Source: Clostridia bacterium
Lineage (GTDB): Bacteria > Bacillota > Clostridia > Oscillospirales > Acutalibacteraceae
Direction: 5' to 3'
Assembly (NCBI GenBank): GCA_017450005.1
Contig: JAFSYM010000003.1
Span: forward strand, 1-64,000
DNA: 64,000 bases
Shown here: in pieces, positions 25,624 through 33,242 of the stretch
How the letters are laid out: the number at the start of each line of letters is the position of its first letter
Position numbering within the stretch: position 1 is the stretch's first letter
Translations under genes and position numbers: made by a program
Notes under the pieces: generated by a model
Seen by the model: the letters and a program-made list of their open reading frames with translations, nothing else
The model's database searches: none
Told to the model about the DNA's origin: nothing

Positions 25624-25841
25624 ACCCTCTTCACGGAATTTTGTGGGATAAGAAAACGTCCCCTTGTTTGTCATTGCGAGCGCCTTTATGGCGCGCGGCA
25701 ATCCGTTCTCTTTCTTGTTCACTTATGTACTTCCGGGGTTATGGATCGCCACATCGCTTCGCTCCTCGCGATGACACCGCTCTTTACCGACATCTGATCA
25801 TCCCACAATAATCCGTGATGAACCTTTTTTACGCTCTTCAC
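25618..25841. repeat. Nested repeat: direct and inverted repeats around the dispersed palindrome
   Basis: A 17-base direct repeat (25618-25634 and 25825-25841, one mismatch) flanks an inverted repeat (25631-25649 against 25800-25818, about 17 of 19 matching), which in turn encloses the palindromic element at 25669-25776. The 25534-26215 stretch has no ordinary gene; it holds this structure, a terminator, an isolated hairpin, a tiny open frame and the glmU promoter. Confidence 0.7.
25669..25776. repeat. Dispersed palindromic repeat, copy 2
   Basis: The 108-base element begins TGTCATTGCGAGCGCC and ends with the complement of TGTCATCGCGAGGAGC. As in copy 1 (14206-14317), an inner hairpin GCGCC-TTTAT-GGCGC is followed by GCGGCAATC. 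The internal 50 bases differ between copies, so the ends are the conserved part. Confidence 0.85.
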
Positions 25842-25917
25842 AAAGAAAAGAGGTTCTTCTTTACGTTGCACGGAAATCCGAGATGAGCGAATAAAGAATC
25901 CGCTGCCCGGACACAGC

Positions 25918-25948
25918 AAAACGCCCGTGGAGTGCGGCCACGGGCGTT
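25918..25948 (-). terminator. Isolated strong hairpin, terminator-like on the reverse strand
   Basis: An 11-base-pair stem (25920-25930 with 25938-25948) with a 7-base loop is followed by TTTTG only on the reverse strand. No reverse-strand gene ends here, so it may end a small RNA or be a remnant of the adjacent repeat structure. Confidence 0.5.
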
Positions 25949-25988
25949 CTGCCAAATGTTGCATTGGGGTGTAAAAAAGAGGAGAAAA

Positions 25989-26051
25989 ATGATGAAGTGC
26001 TTTCTCTCGAAAGCATCTATAGTATACCCCGCAAATGTGACGATTGTGTAA
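25989..26051 (+). CDS. Possible 20-residue leader peptide upstream of glmU
   Basis: An AAGAGGAG site lies five bases before ATGATG, which opens a 20-codon frame (MKCFLSKASIVYPANVTIV after the first Met). A hairpin (TGCTTT with AAAGCA) lies inside the frame. It could be a leader peptide or small protein, but it ends 165 bases before glmU and before the predicted glmU promoter. Confidence 0.3.
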   Translation: MMKCFLSKASIVYPANVTIV

Positions 26052-26132
26052 AGAAATCGTGTATGTACTGAAACGTTTTTAAAAACTTCCTGAAAACGTT
26101 GAGGAAATATGCGGAATCAGGGCATTTGGCAC

Positions 26133-26161
26133 TTGTATTTTTTGCGCGTATCTGTCATAAT
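26133..26161 (+). promoter_or_regulatory. Sigma-A promoter for glmU
   Basis: TTGTAT and CATAAT are 17 bases apart, 54 bases before the glmU ATG. Upstream, AACGTTTT (26072-26079) and AAAACGTT (26093-26100) form a perfect inverted repeat that could be an operator. Confidence 0.7.
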
Positions 26162-26215
26162 ACAAAAGAGAAAAACTCTTTCTCATACTATTTTTCAGAA
26201 AGGCAGGTTTTCAAC

Positions 26216-27616
26216 ATGACGGGTAATTGTGCGGTCATTCTTGCTGTGGGAGAGGGTACGCGAATGAAGTCCAAACAGCCGAAAGTTTTGGCGCAAGTTC
26301 TGTTCAAGCCGCTGATCGATTGGGTGATCGACAGCGCACGGGCCTGCGATCTGGGGGAGAAGAATATCTGCGTGGTGACCGGCCACGGCAAGCAGGCGCT
26401 TTGCGCGCATTTGCCGCAGGACGTTGAAACCGTGGAACAGACCGAGCGTCTGGGAACGGGACACGCAGTGATGCAGGCGCGGGAGTTCCTGCGCCGCCAC
26501 GGCAGCGGCAATGTGCTGATTCTCGGCGGCGACGCGCCGTTTATGGACGGGGAGACTGCCCGTCTTGCGCTTGAGTACCACACGCGCACAGGCAGTGCGG
26601 CGACGGTCATCTCCGCAGTCGTCAGCGATCCGACAGGCTACGGCCGGATTGTCCGTGACGCGAACGGCGATTTCTCCGGCATCACGGAGGAGAAGGACGC
26701 GAGCGACGACCAGCGGCAGATCCGCGAGATCAACTCCGGCGCGTACTGGTTCAATGTGCAGGCGCTGCTTGTGGCGCTCGAGAAAATGGAGCAGAACGCC
26801 AAGTATCGGCTCAATGCCGCCAAGGAGTATTATCTGACCGACGCGATCGAGATTCTGCGCTCGATGGGGCAGCGTGTGAGCACATTCAATTCCAAAAATG
26901 AGGCCGTGGCGCTCGGCGCAAACGACCGCGACCAGCTCGCGCAGCTCAACGAAATCGCGCGTCAGCAGGTTATCCGCCGCCACCGTCTGGCCGGTGTGTC
27001 GATTCCGTTCGACAGCGGCATCGTGATTGCGCCGGACGTGCAGATCGGCCGCGATACGGAGATTCTGCAGGGTACAATTCTCAAGGGTAAAACCGTGATC
27101 GGCGAAGACGCCGTGATCGGCCCGAACACGGTGCTGGAGAACTGCGTTGTGGAGGACGGCGCACAGCTTGTGCAGACGTTCGGTACGGATGCACGTGTGT
27201 GCAAAAACACGCAGATCGGTCCCTTCGCGCGTCTGCGTCCGGGTACGGTGATCGGCGAAAATGTGCGCGTGGGCAACTTTGTGGAGATCAAGAATTCCAC
27301 AGTCGGCAACGAAACGAAGATTTCACATCTGTCATACATCGGCGACACGGACGTGGGCGAGGGCGTCAACGTTGGTTCCGGCTGCGCGACGGTGAATTTC
27401 ACCGGCAAGGAGAAATTCCGCACCACGATCGGCGACCACGCCTTCATCGGGTGCGACACGAGCCTTGTCGCGCCGGTACGCGTCGGCGCGCGCGCTTATA
27501 CGGGCGCGGGCTCGACCATCACCGAGGATGTGCCGGACGATGCGCTCGCACTGGGCAGAGCGCGTCAGGTCATCAAGAAGGACTGGGTCAAGGTGAAGAA
27601 GCCTTACCGTAAATAA
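26216..27616 (+). CDS. glmU: Bifunctional UDP-N-acetylglucosamine pyrophosphorylase / glucosamine-1-phosphate acetyltransferase
   Basis: The protein has 466 residues, full length. The ATG at 26216 puts the nucleotide-binding start at once: VILAVGEGTRMKSKQPKVL, where Val replaces the usual Ala of the AAG motif. The N-terminal uridylyltransferase (GHGKQALCAHL, RLGTGHAVMQA, EINSGAYWF) is followed from about residue 255 by a left-handed beta-helix with hexapeptides (VIGEDAVIGPNTVLENC) and the acetyltransferase residues in LSYIGD and GSGCATVNFTGKEKF. It makes UDP-GlcNAc for peptidoglycan. Three small exported genes and pth follow on the same strand. Confidence 0.97.
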   Translation: MTGNCAVILAVGEGTRMKSKQPKVLAQVLFKPLIDWVIDSARACDLGEKNICVVTGHGKQALCAHLPQDVETVEQTERLGTGHAVMQAREFLRRHGSGNVLILGGDAPFMDGETARLALEYHTRTGSAATVISAVVSDPTGYGRIVRDANGDFSGITEEKDASDDQRQIREINSGAYWFNVQALLVALEKMEQNAKYRLNAAKEYYLTDAIEILRSMGQRVSTFNSKNEAVALGANDRDQLAQLNEIARQQVIRRHRLAGVSIPFDSGIVIAPDVQIGRDTEILQGTILKGKTVIGEDAVIGPNTVLENCVVEDGAQLVQTFGTDARVCKNTQIGPFARLRPGTVIGENVRVGNFVEIKNSTVGNETKISHLSYIGDTDVGEGVNVGSGCATVNFTGKEKFRTTIGDHAFIGCDTSLVAPVRVGARAYTGAGSTITEDVPDDALALGRARQVIKKDWVKVKKPYRK

Positions 27617-27632
27617 TTACGGAGAGACATGC

Positions 27633-28115
27633 ATGAAAAAACAGACGATCTTCAAAATCGCATTCTGCGTTCTGCTGGTTGCGGCGCTTGTGTACGGTGC
27701 GTTGGATCTGCGTTTGGGCAGAAACACACTGCACGCGACGTTTGACGCCGTGCGCAACGGCGACTTTACGGCCGAGGCGCCGCAGGGAGAAACGCGTGAG
27801 CTGTACTCGCAGCGGCTGAAGATCACGCTGGTCAACGAAAACGACTATGACGTCACTGTGCTCGGTCTGCGCGTGGAAAAGGGCGATGAGCGCGATTTCC
27901 GCATCGAACGCACACCCGAACAGGCCGTCACGATTCCCGCGCACACAAGCGAGCCGCAAAACGTATGGTTTCACATTGTCAGTTACGACACGGATAACGA
28001 TGCCGTTCTTGCCGCGCTTCGCAAGGAATACGCCATTCGTATTGTCTATGCGGACGCAGCATCCGGCGTCACGTCGCCCGACGCAGATGCGGCGCGTGCG
28101 GAGTGGGTGCGGTAA
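27633..28115 (+). CDS. Exported or membrane-anchored protein, tandem paralogue family member 1
   Basis: The protein has 160 residues with one N-terminal membrane helix (IFKIAFCVLLVAALVYGAL) and an outside domain. The domain contains YSQRLKITLVNENDYDVTVL, then VWFHIVSYDTDNDAVLAAL and IRIVYADA. The same order of motifs occurs in the next two genes, so the three are paralogues. It begins 16 bases after glmU. A beta-sandwich of immunoglobulin type is plausible. Function is unknown. Confidence 0.75.
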   Translation: MKKQTIFKIAFCVLLVAALVYGALDLRLGRNTLHATFDAVRNGDFTAEAPQGETRELYSQRLKITLVNENDYDVTVLGLRVEKGDERDFRIERTPEQAVTIPAHTSEPQNVWFHIVSYDTDNDAVLAALRKEYAIRIVYADAASGVTSPDADAARAEWVR

Positions 28116-28141
28116 ACACATAGAGACAGAGAGGAAACACA

Positions 28142-28705
28142 ATGAAACCGATTCGCACAATCACATCTTTGCTTCTGGCCGTTTGTATGCTGCTGTCCTT
28201 TGCGTCCTGCGGCGCAAAGGATGACTCAATGCACGCGCGCTTTTCCAAGCTCTACGAGGCGGACGCGCTCAGCGATTATCTCGGCAATCCGCAGGCGTAT
28301 GCCGATCAGATCAGCGGCTACATGCTCGACGATTTTGCCGCGACGTTCAAGAATGCCGACGATTTCCGCCTTTATTCGGTTGAGATCCAGCTCAACAACA
28401 ACAACGATTACGCGATCGAAATGCTGAACCTGCAGATGGATACGGCAAAGCAGGGCAAGAACGGCGTCTGGTTTTCGCTGTATGCCGACGGCAGTACGAT
28501 CGGTCTGCCGGCGAACTTCACAGACAACGAGTGCGTCTACTACCAGGCGATCGCCGACGCATCGCTCTCGAAGCAGGACGTACTGGAGGCGCTCGGCAAA
28601 ATGCACATCGAGTGCGTGTTTGTCGACGCTGCCGTCGACACGGACGATATGGAGCATCTCGATCCTGCCGCGCTGCATGTGAGCAGCGTACTGTATGAGA
28701 AATAA
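28142..28705 (+). CDS. Lipoprotein, tandem paralogue family member 2
   Basis: The protein has 187 residues. The signal peptide ends in LSFASCGAK, a standard lipobox, so it is anchored to the outer face of the cell membrane. The domain YSVEIQLNNNNDYAIEMLNL, GVWFSLYADGSTIGLPANF and the ending ALGKMHIECVFVDA mirror the neighbours on both sides. The gene is 26 bases behind its paralogue and overlaps no other gene. Function is unknown. Confidence 0.78.
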   Translation: MKPIRTITSLLLAVCMLLSFASCGAKDDSMHARFSKLYEADALSDYLGNPQAYADQISGYMLDDFAATFKNADDFRLYSVEIQLNNNNDYAIEMLNLQMDTAKQGKNGVWFSLYADGSTIGLPANFTDNECVYYQAIADASLSKQDVLEALGKMHIECVFVDAAVDTDDMEHLDPAALHVSSVLYEK

Positions 28706-28715
28706 CGGAGGCACT

Positions 28716-29693
28716 ATGAAAAGACGGATGACAATCGCTGCGGCGCTGCTGGCGCTGGCGATCTTACTCGGCGGATGCGGTGCGCGCGAAACTGTGCAGC
28801 CCGCCGCCGGAACAACAGAATCTGTGACAGAGAACGAAACGACGATGAATGCGCTCCCGACGGACCGGACGGACGAGGCAATATCCGGCGATGCGGCAGC
28901 GCAGTCATCTCCCGCACAGGCGGACACGACTGCTGCGCCGGCGCCCGCGGGCGACACCACGGCTGCGCAGACGACAAAGCCCGGTGCGTCCACGACGAAA
29001 CCGGCCGCATCGACAAAGCCCGGCACGTCCACGACGAAACCGGCCGCATCGACAAAGCCCGGCGCGTCCACGACAAAGCCGGCCGCAACGACAAAGCCGG
29101 CCGCCACGACGAAGTCCGGCGCGTCCACGACGAAGCCGACCGCCACGACGAAACCGGCCGCAACGACAAAACCCGGCGCTCCCGTTTCCGATCCGCCCGT
29201 ATCGACCACCAAATCCGGTGCTGTGACGACGACCAATGCGCCGCAGCTCAAGGGCGGCGCCGTGCAGGCCAAAATCACATATCTCAATGATGCGCCTGCC
29301 GATTATATTTCCAAACTGACGGCGGATAAACTGGAGCATTTCGGCATCACGGGCGAAAAGCAGCAGGAAGTGCTCAAGCATCCGGAGAAGTGGCGCGCCT
29401 ATACGATTCGCCTGGATTTCCGGAATAATGAAGACGTGCCTGTCACGTTCTACTATCTCGATGTGACCGACAACGGCAAGGAAGATGTGTTCATCAACGG
29501 CGACTTCTCCGCCGAGCTCGGGCTCAATCCCGACGCACAGATCACCGAGCGGTTTTATCTGCTTGCCAGACGCAGCGATACGGACGGTCAGGTTCTGCAA
29601 AAGATCAACAGTATGTCCATGCGTCTGCAATATGCCGCCACGCCGGAGGATGACGAGGCGACGCCCGCATTCGTGTATGCCAAGGTGGGGTAA
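28716..29693 (+). CDS. Lipoprotein with Thr/Lys/Pro repeat linker, tandem paralogue family member 3
   Basis: The protein has 325 residues. The ATG at 28716 follows GGAGG. The signal peptide ends LLGGCGA (lipobox). Residues 30-175 are a low-complexity linker of STTKPAASTKPGA-type repeats, likely spanning the cell wall. The C-terminal domain (YTIRLDFRNNEDVPVTFYYL, FYLLARRSDTDGQVLQKI, MRLQYA) matches the two upstream genes. This member therefore probably displays the shared domain farther from the membrane. pth follows four bases later. Confidence 0.78.
   Translation: MKRRMTIAAALLALAILLGGCGARETVQPAAGTTESVTENETTMNALPTDRTDEAISGDAAAQSSPAQADTTAAPAPAGDTTAAQTTKPGASTTKPAASTKPGTSTTKPAASTKPGASTTKPAATTKPAATTKSGASTTKPTATTKPAATTKPGAPVSDPPVSTTKSGAVTTTNAPQLKGGAVQAKITYLNDAPADYISKLTADKLEHFGITGEKQQEVLKHPEKWRAYTIRLDFRNNEDVPVTFYYLDVTDNGKEDVFINGDFSAELGLNPDAQITERFYLLARRSDTDGQVLQKINSMSMRLQYAATPEDDEATPAFVYAKVG
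28985..29181 (+). repeat. In-frame tandem repeat in the lipoprotein linker
   Basis: Units of 39 and 57 bases encode STTKPAASTKPG(T/A) and longer variants. All lengths are multiples of three, so changes in copy number would keep the frame and only alter the linker length. Confidence 0.8.
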
Positions 29694-29696
29694 AGT

Positions 29697-30302
29697 ATGT
29701 TCCTGCGCAAAAAAGAGTTTTCGGCCGGCAATGCGCCGGAGTACCTGATTGTCGGGCTCGGCAATCCCGGCACGAAGTATGCGTTTACGCGCCACAACGC
29801 AGGGTTCCTGTGTATGGATCTGCTCGCGCAGCGCGAAGGCACGGACTTTCGCCGCATCCGGTTCAAGGGCGTGACGGGCGAGGCGACGCTCGGCGGTCAC
29901 AGGTGTCTGCTGTTAAAGCCGCAGACCTTTATGAATAACAGCGGCGAATCCGTGCGCGAGGCCGCCGCATTCTACAAGATTCCACCCGAGCGTGTGCTGG
30001 TGATTTTTGACGATATTTCACTGCCGTGCGGCCGCCTGCGCATCCGGCGCAAAGGCAGCGACGGCGGGCACAACGGGATCAAGAGTATCCTGTATCATCT
30101 GGGAAGCGACGCTTTTCCGCGCATTAAGCTCGGCGTGGGCGAAAAGCCCGATCCTGAATGGGATCTGGCCGACTGGGTGCTTTCCGCTTTCCGCAAAGAG
30201 GAGCTGCAGGCGTTGCGTGAAGCGTCAGAAAAAGCCTGCGACGCCGTGCAGAAGATTGTCTGCGGCGACATCGAGCAGGCTATGGCGCTATATAATGGAT
30301 AA
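29697..30302 (+). CDS. pth: Peptidyl-tRNA hydrolase
   Basis: The protein has 201 residues. It recycles peptidyl-tRNA released from stalled ribosomes. The family motifs are clear: IVGLGNPGTKYAFTRHNAGF with the catalytic His, LLLKPQTFMNNSGESV, and GSDGGHNGIKSI, then FPRIKLGVGEK. There is a 15-residue N-terminal extension compared with the shortest relatives. It starts four bases after the preceding lipoprotein stop. It ends five bases from a convergent small gene and has no obvious hairpin terminator. Confidence 0.97.
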   Translation: MFLRKKEFSAGNAPEYLIVGLGNPGTKYAFTRHNAGFLCMDLLAQREGTDFRRIRFKGVTGEATLGGHRCLLLKPQTFMNNSGESVREAAAFYKIPPERVLVIFDDISLPCGRLRIRRKGSDGGHNGIKSILYHLGSDAFPRIKLGVGEKPDPEWDLADWVLSAFRKEELQALREASEKACDAVQKIVCGDIEQAMALYNG

Positions 30303-30307
30303 AAGAA

Positions 30308-30496
30308 CTATTTGAGCATGATACGCAGGCTGTCCAGGATATCCTCTGCGTTCTGCAGTGCTTTGGACGCTTTCTTCTTCATGGGCTTGAGTGCGCTGCC
30401 GCTGTGCATCATTGAGCCGCCGACAGCGCCGCCGATCCCGCCGATCGCCATCCCCAGACCCATGCCTGCGGCGATCTTTCCGAATCTTTTCTGCAT
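30308..30496 (-). CDS. Small glycine-zipper protein
   Basis: The protein has 62 residues and follows GGGGGA eight bases upstream of its ATG. A hydrophobic segment with regular glycines (AAGMGLGMAIGGIGGAVGGSMM) is a glycine zipper able to insert in or lie on a membrane as tightly packed helices. A basic, helical tail (KPMKKKASKALQNAEDILD) follows. It resembles YtxH-like small proteins. It lies alone on the reverse strand between pth and trmL. Function is unknown. Confidence 0.65.
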   Translation of the reverse strand: MQKRFGKIAAGMGLGMAIGGIGGAVGGSMMHSGSALKPMKKKASKALQNAEDILDSLRIMLK

Positions 30497-30591
30497 GTTC
30501 TTTCCCCCTTTCGCTGAGCTGCATCGTTAGTATGCCCCGCCATAGGGTCAATCACGCAGGAAAATAATCCCTGAAGGAGCATTTACTGTTT

Positions 30592-31104
30592 ATGGCAAGT
30601 CTGAATATTGTATTGGTCGAGCCGGAGATCCCGCAGAATACGGGCAATATCGCCCGTACCTGCGCGGCGACCGGCGCGCGGCTGCATCTGGTCGAGCCGC
30701 TTGGCTTTCGCATCGACGACGCCAAGCTCAAGCGCGCCGGACTGGACTACTGGCATCTGCTGGATATCACGTACTATACCGGTCTCGATGATTTCTTTGC
30801 GCGCAACAGCGGTCCGTACTACTTCTTCTCCACTAAGGCGCAGCATCGGCACTCCGATATCCGATATCCGGACGGCGCCTACCTCGTCTTCGGTAAAGAG
30901 ACCAAGGGGGTGCCGGAATCGCTGCTGGTGCGGCATCCAGACACGACTGTGCGCATTCCTATGATCAGCGAGGCGCGCAGTCTGAATTTGTCCAACAGTG
31001 TGGCCGTCGGGGTATACGAGGCGCTGCGGCAGTGGGATTATCCGCTCCTGTCGTGCGCCGGCGCACTGCGCGAATACACATGGGGCGAAAACGAACAAGG
31101 ATAA
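30592..31104 (+). CDS. trmL: tRNA (cytidine/uridine-34 2'-O)-methyltransferase
   Basis: The protein has 170 residues, the usual TrmL length. It methylates the ribose of the wobble base in leucine tRNAs. SPOUT-class motifs are present: VLVEPEIPQNTGNIARTCAA at the start, LVFGKETKGVPESLL in the SAM-binding knot, and IPMISEARSLNLSNSVAVGV at the end. A GAAGGAG site lies about 12 bases upstream, a long spacing. A short terminator follows the stop. Confidence 0.93.
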   Translation: MASLNIVLVEPEIPQNTGNIARTCAATGARLHLVEPLGFRIDDAKLKRAGLDYWHLLDITYYTGLDDFFARNSGPYYFFSTKAQHRHSDIRYPDGAYLVFGKETKGVPESLLVRHPDTTVRIPMISEARSLNLSNSVAVGVYEALRQWDYPLLSCAGALREYTWGENEQG

Positions 31105-31106
31105 AC

Positions 31107-31126
31107 AAACGCGGACAGCGTTTTTT
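31107..31126 (+). terminator. Short rho-independent terminator after trmL
   Basis: AAACGC (31107-31112) pairs with GCGTTT (31118-31123) around GGACA, and the right arm merges into six T. Confidence 0.7.
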
Positions 31127-31188
31127 ATTTCAGACAGAAATGTCGAAAAAAGCAGAACAGATGTGAAAAAAGAGAGGAAACAACACGC

Positions 31189-32055
31189 ATGAGCCGGAAA
31201 AAGAAAAACCAGTTTTCCCGTGCCGCAATGGCAGCATTCTTCATCGTCCTCGCTGCGGTATTTGCCGTTCTTGCATTCTCAAGGGCGTCGCATCCGTCAA
31301 AGCAGACGATGCAGACTGTCGGAGAAAGTCTGACCGACGAGGTGACGCAGACTGTGACCGAAACGACACAGCCGCCGATTGCCGCGCCGACACGCGCAGA
31401 TACCGGAAAAACGCCGGAACCGGGGGAAAAGGTGATTTATCTGACTTTTGATGACGGCCCGACGGAAAACACGTCCAAGATTATGGATGCGCTTGACCGC
31501 TACGGCGTGAAGGGTACGTTCTTTGTCGTGCACAGCTATGACGGATGCGAAAAGCAGATCAAGGAAATCTATGACCGCGGACATCAGATCGGGCTGCACA
31601 CGTATTCGCACCGGTACGAAATCTACCGCTCGCAGGACACGTACTTTGCAGATCTTAACAAAATATCAGATCTGGTATACAATGCGACGGGGTACCGCTG
31701 CAAGCTCGTGCGCTTTCCCGGCGGTTCGAGCAATACGATCAGCCGCAAGTACTGCAGCGGCATCATGAGTACGCTCACGAAAGAATTGACCAACCGCGGC
31801 TACACATACTTCGACTGGAACGCCGATTCCTTTGACGCTTCCGAACGTGTGGCCTCGGTGGAAAAGATCGTCAACCGTTCCGTATCGTCGATCGGTCAGC
31901 TTGACCAGATCATTCTGCTGATGCACGATGCGCTGCTCAAGACGACTACGGTGGAAGCGCTGCCGCAGATCATCGAGGCATACCGCGACGCGGGGTACCG
32001 ATTCGACGTGCTTTCGGAGAACTCCTTTGTTGCGCACCATACGGTAAATAACTGA
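31189..32055 (+). CDS. Membrane-anchored polysaccharide deacetylase
   Basis: The protein has 288 residues. A basic start and one membrane helix (about 13-30) plus a T/P-rich linker place the enzyme outside. The NodB domain begins at about 80: YLTFDDGPTENT gives the Asp-Asp metal/base pair, LHTYSHRYEIY the metal histidines, RFPGGSSN and FDWNADSFD further motifs, and ILLMHDAL the late catalytic His. It removes acetyl groups from peptidoglycan or another N-acetyl glycan. Terminators lie on both sides, so it is a single-gene unit. Confidence 0.93.
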   Translation: MSRKKKNQFSRAAMAAFFIVLAAVFAVLAFSRASHPSKQTMQTVGESLTDEVTQTVTETTQPPIAAPTRADTGKTPEPGEKVIYLTFDDGPTENTSKIMDALDRYGVKGTFFVVHSYDGCEKQIKEIYDRGHQIGLHTYSHRYEIYRSQDTYFADLNKISDLVYNATGYRCKLVRFPGGSSNTISRKYCSGIMSTLTKELTNRGYTYFDWNADSFDASERVASVEKIVNRSVSSIGQLDQIILLMHDALLKTTTVEALPQIIEAYRDAGYRFDVLSENSFVAHHTVNN

Positions 32056-32060
32056 TTCGG

Positions 32061-32096
32061 ACAGGCGGCGGAACATCTCTGCCGTCTGTTTTTTTG
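32061..32096 (+). terminator. Rho-independent terminator after the deacetylase
   Basis: An 11-base stem (32061-32071 with 32079-32089, G-U pairs allowed) with a 7-base loop is followed by seven T. Confidence 0.9.
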
Positions 32097-32108
32097 GGAG
32101 AGGGTTTT

Positions 32109-33242
32109 ATGCGGCTTTTACACACATCCGACTGGCATTTCGGTATGCCGCGCGGGACAGACACCTACGAAGCGGATCAGCGCTTCTTTTTGCAGCAGCT
32201 TTATGAAATCATCGCGAGCGAACACGTCGACGCGCTGCTGCTTGCGGGCGACGTCTACGACAGCAGTGTCTCCAACGCGGACGCTATACGGCTGTATAAC
32301 GACGCCATGACGCGTATCTGCGGCGAGATGCATGTGCCGGCTGTCGTCATTGCCGGCAACCATGACAGCGGCGCACGTCTGGCTTCATGCCGCGATCTGC
32401 TGCGGGGCGCCGGATTGTACGTGACCGGGCGGCTGGAGCGCAATGTCGAGCCGGTGCTGCTCGACGGCGGACGAACGGCTGTTTATGCACTGCCGTTTTT
32501 CGGCAGGGACGAGGTCGCGGCATTGTTCCCCGAACACCGCGCGCAGATCACGTCCTATGAGGCAGCCGTGCGTACCGTCTGTGACGAGATACGCGCGCAC
32601 ATGGACGCTGACCGGTGCAACATACTGCTCGCGCATGCGTATGTAGTGGGCGCCGATCTGTCCGAGTCCGACCGCGCCGCGCGTGTCGGGCAGGCGATCG
32701 CCGTATCCGCCGGCGTATTCGACGGCTTTGACTATGTGGCGCTCGGACACATCCACAAGCCGCAGCGCATCACCGAAACGGTGCGTTACAGCGGCAGTCC
32801 GATACAGTATTCCTTCGGTGCGGAGGAGAAACAGATCAAGAGCGTGGTTCTGTTTGATACGGATACGCGGCAGGTGCGGCAGATCCCGCTGCGGCAGCTT
32901 CACCCGCACCGAACACTGACCGGCACATTCGACGAGATTATGCAGACCGACGATGCGCACGACGCATATCTGCGCGTTTGCCTGACCGACCGGTATGCCG
33001 GCCCCGAGGTGCTCGGCGAACTGCGTGAGCGTTTTCCGCTGCTGATGGAGCTTGCCGGCAAGTCGACGGAGCAGACGGGCGCAGCGTCTTTTCTGACGAC
33101 GGAGCAGCTCAGACAGATGGATGAGACGGAGATTATGCGTCAGTTTATGCGCGAAATTTGTGACGCCGAGCCGAACGAGCGGCAGCTTGCGATGTTCCGC
33201 GACGCGCTCATGCAAACGCAGGAGGAGGGGGATCGCGGATGA
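32109..33242 (+). CDS. sbcD: Nuclease SbcCD subunit D (Mre11-like)
   Basis: The protein has 377 residues. The ATG at 32109 follows GGGAGAGGG; an earlier TTG lies inside that site. Phosphoesterase motifs in order: LLHTSDWHFG, LLAGDVYDSS, VIAGNHDSGARL, LLAHAYVVG and ALGHIHKPQ, so the two-metal nuclease site is complete. With SbcC it opens hairpins and processes DNA double-strand ends. The stop overlaps the sbcC start (ATGA), coupling translation of the two subunits. Confidence 0.95.
   Translation: MRLLHTSDWHFGMPRGTDTYEADQRFFLQQLYEIIASEHVDALLLAGDVYDSSVSNADAIRLYNDAMTRICGEMHVPAVVIAGNHDSGARLASCRDLLRGAGLYVTGRLERNVEPVLLDGGRTAVYALPFFGRDEVAALFPEHRAQITSYEAAVRTVCDEIRAHMDADRCNILLAHAYVVGADLSESDRAARVGQAIAVSAGVFDGFDYVALGHIHKPQRITETVRYSGSPIQYSFGAEEKQIKSVVLFDTDTRQVRQIPLRQLHPHRTLTGTFDEIMQTDDAHDAYLRVCLTDRYAGPEVLGELRERFPLLMELAGKSTEQTGAASFLTTEQLRQMDETEIMRQFMREICDAEPNERQLAMFRDALMQTQEEGDRG

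Noticed and set aside
25719..25964. Reverse-strand frame running through the palindromic repeat
   Set aside because: It is mainly translated repeat sequence with no ribosome site; such frames are often misannotated.
28985..29181. Possible CRISPR or ncRNA tandem repeat
   Set aside because: The units are coding, in frame, and lack unique spacers.
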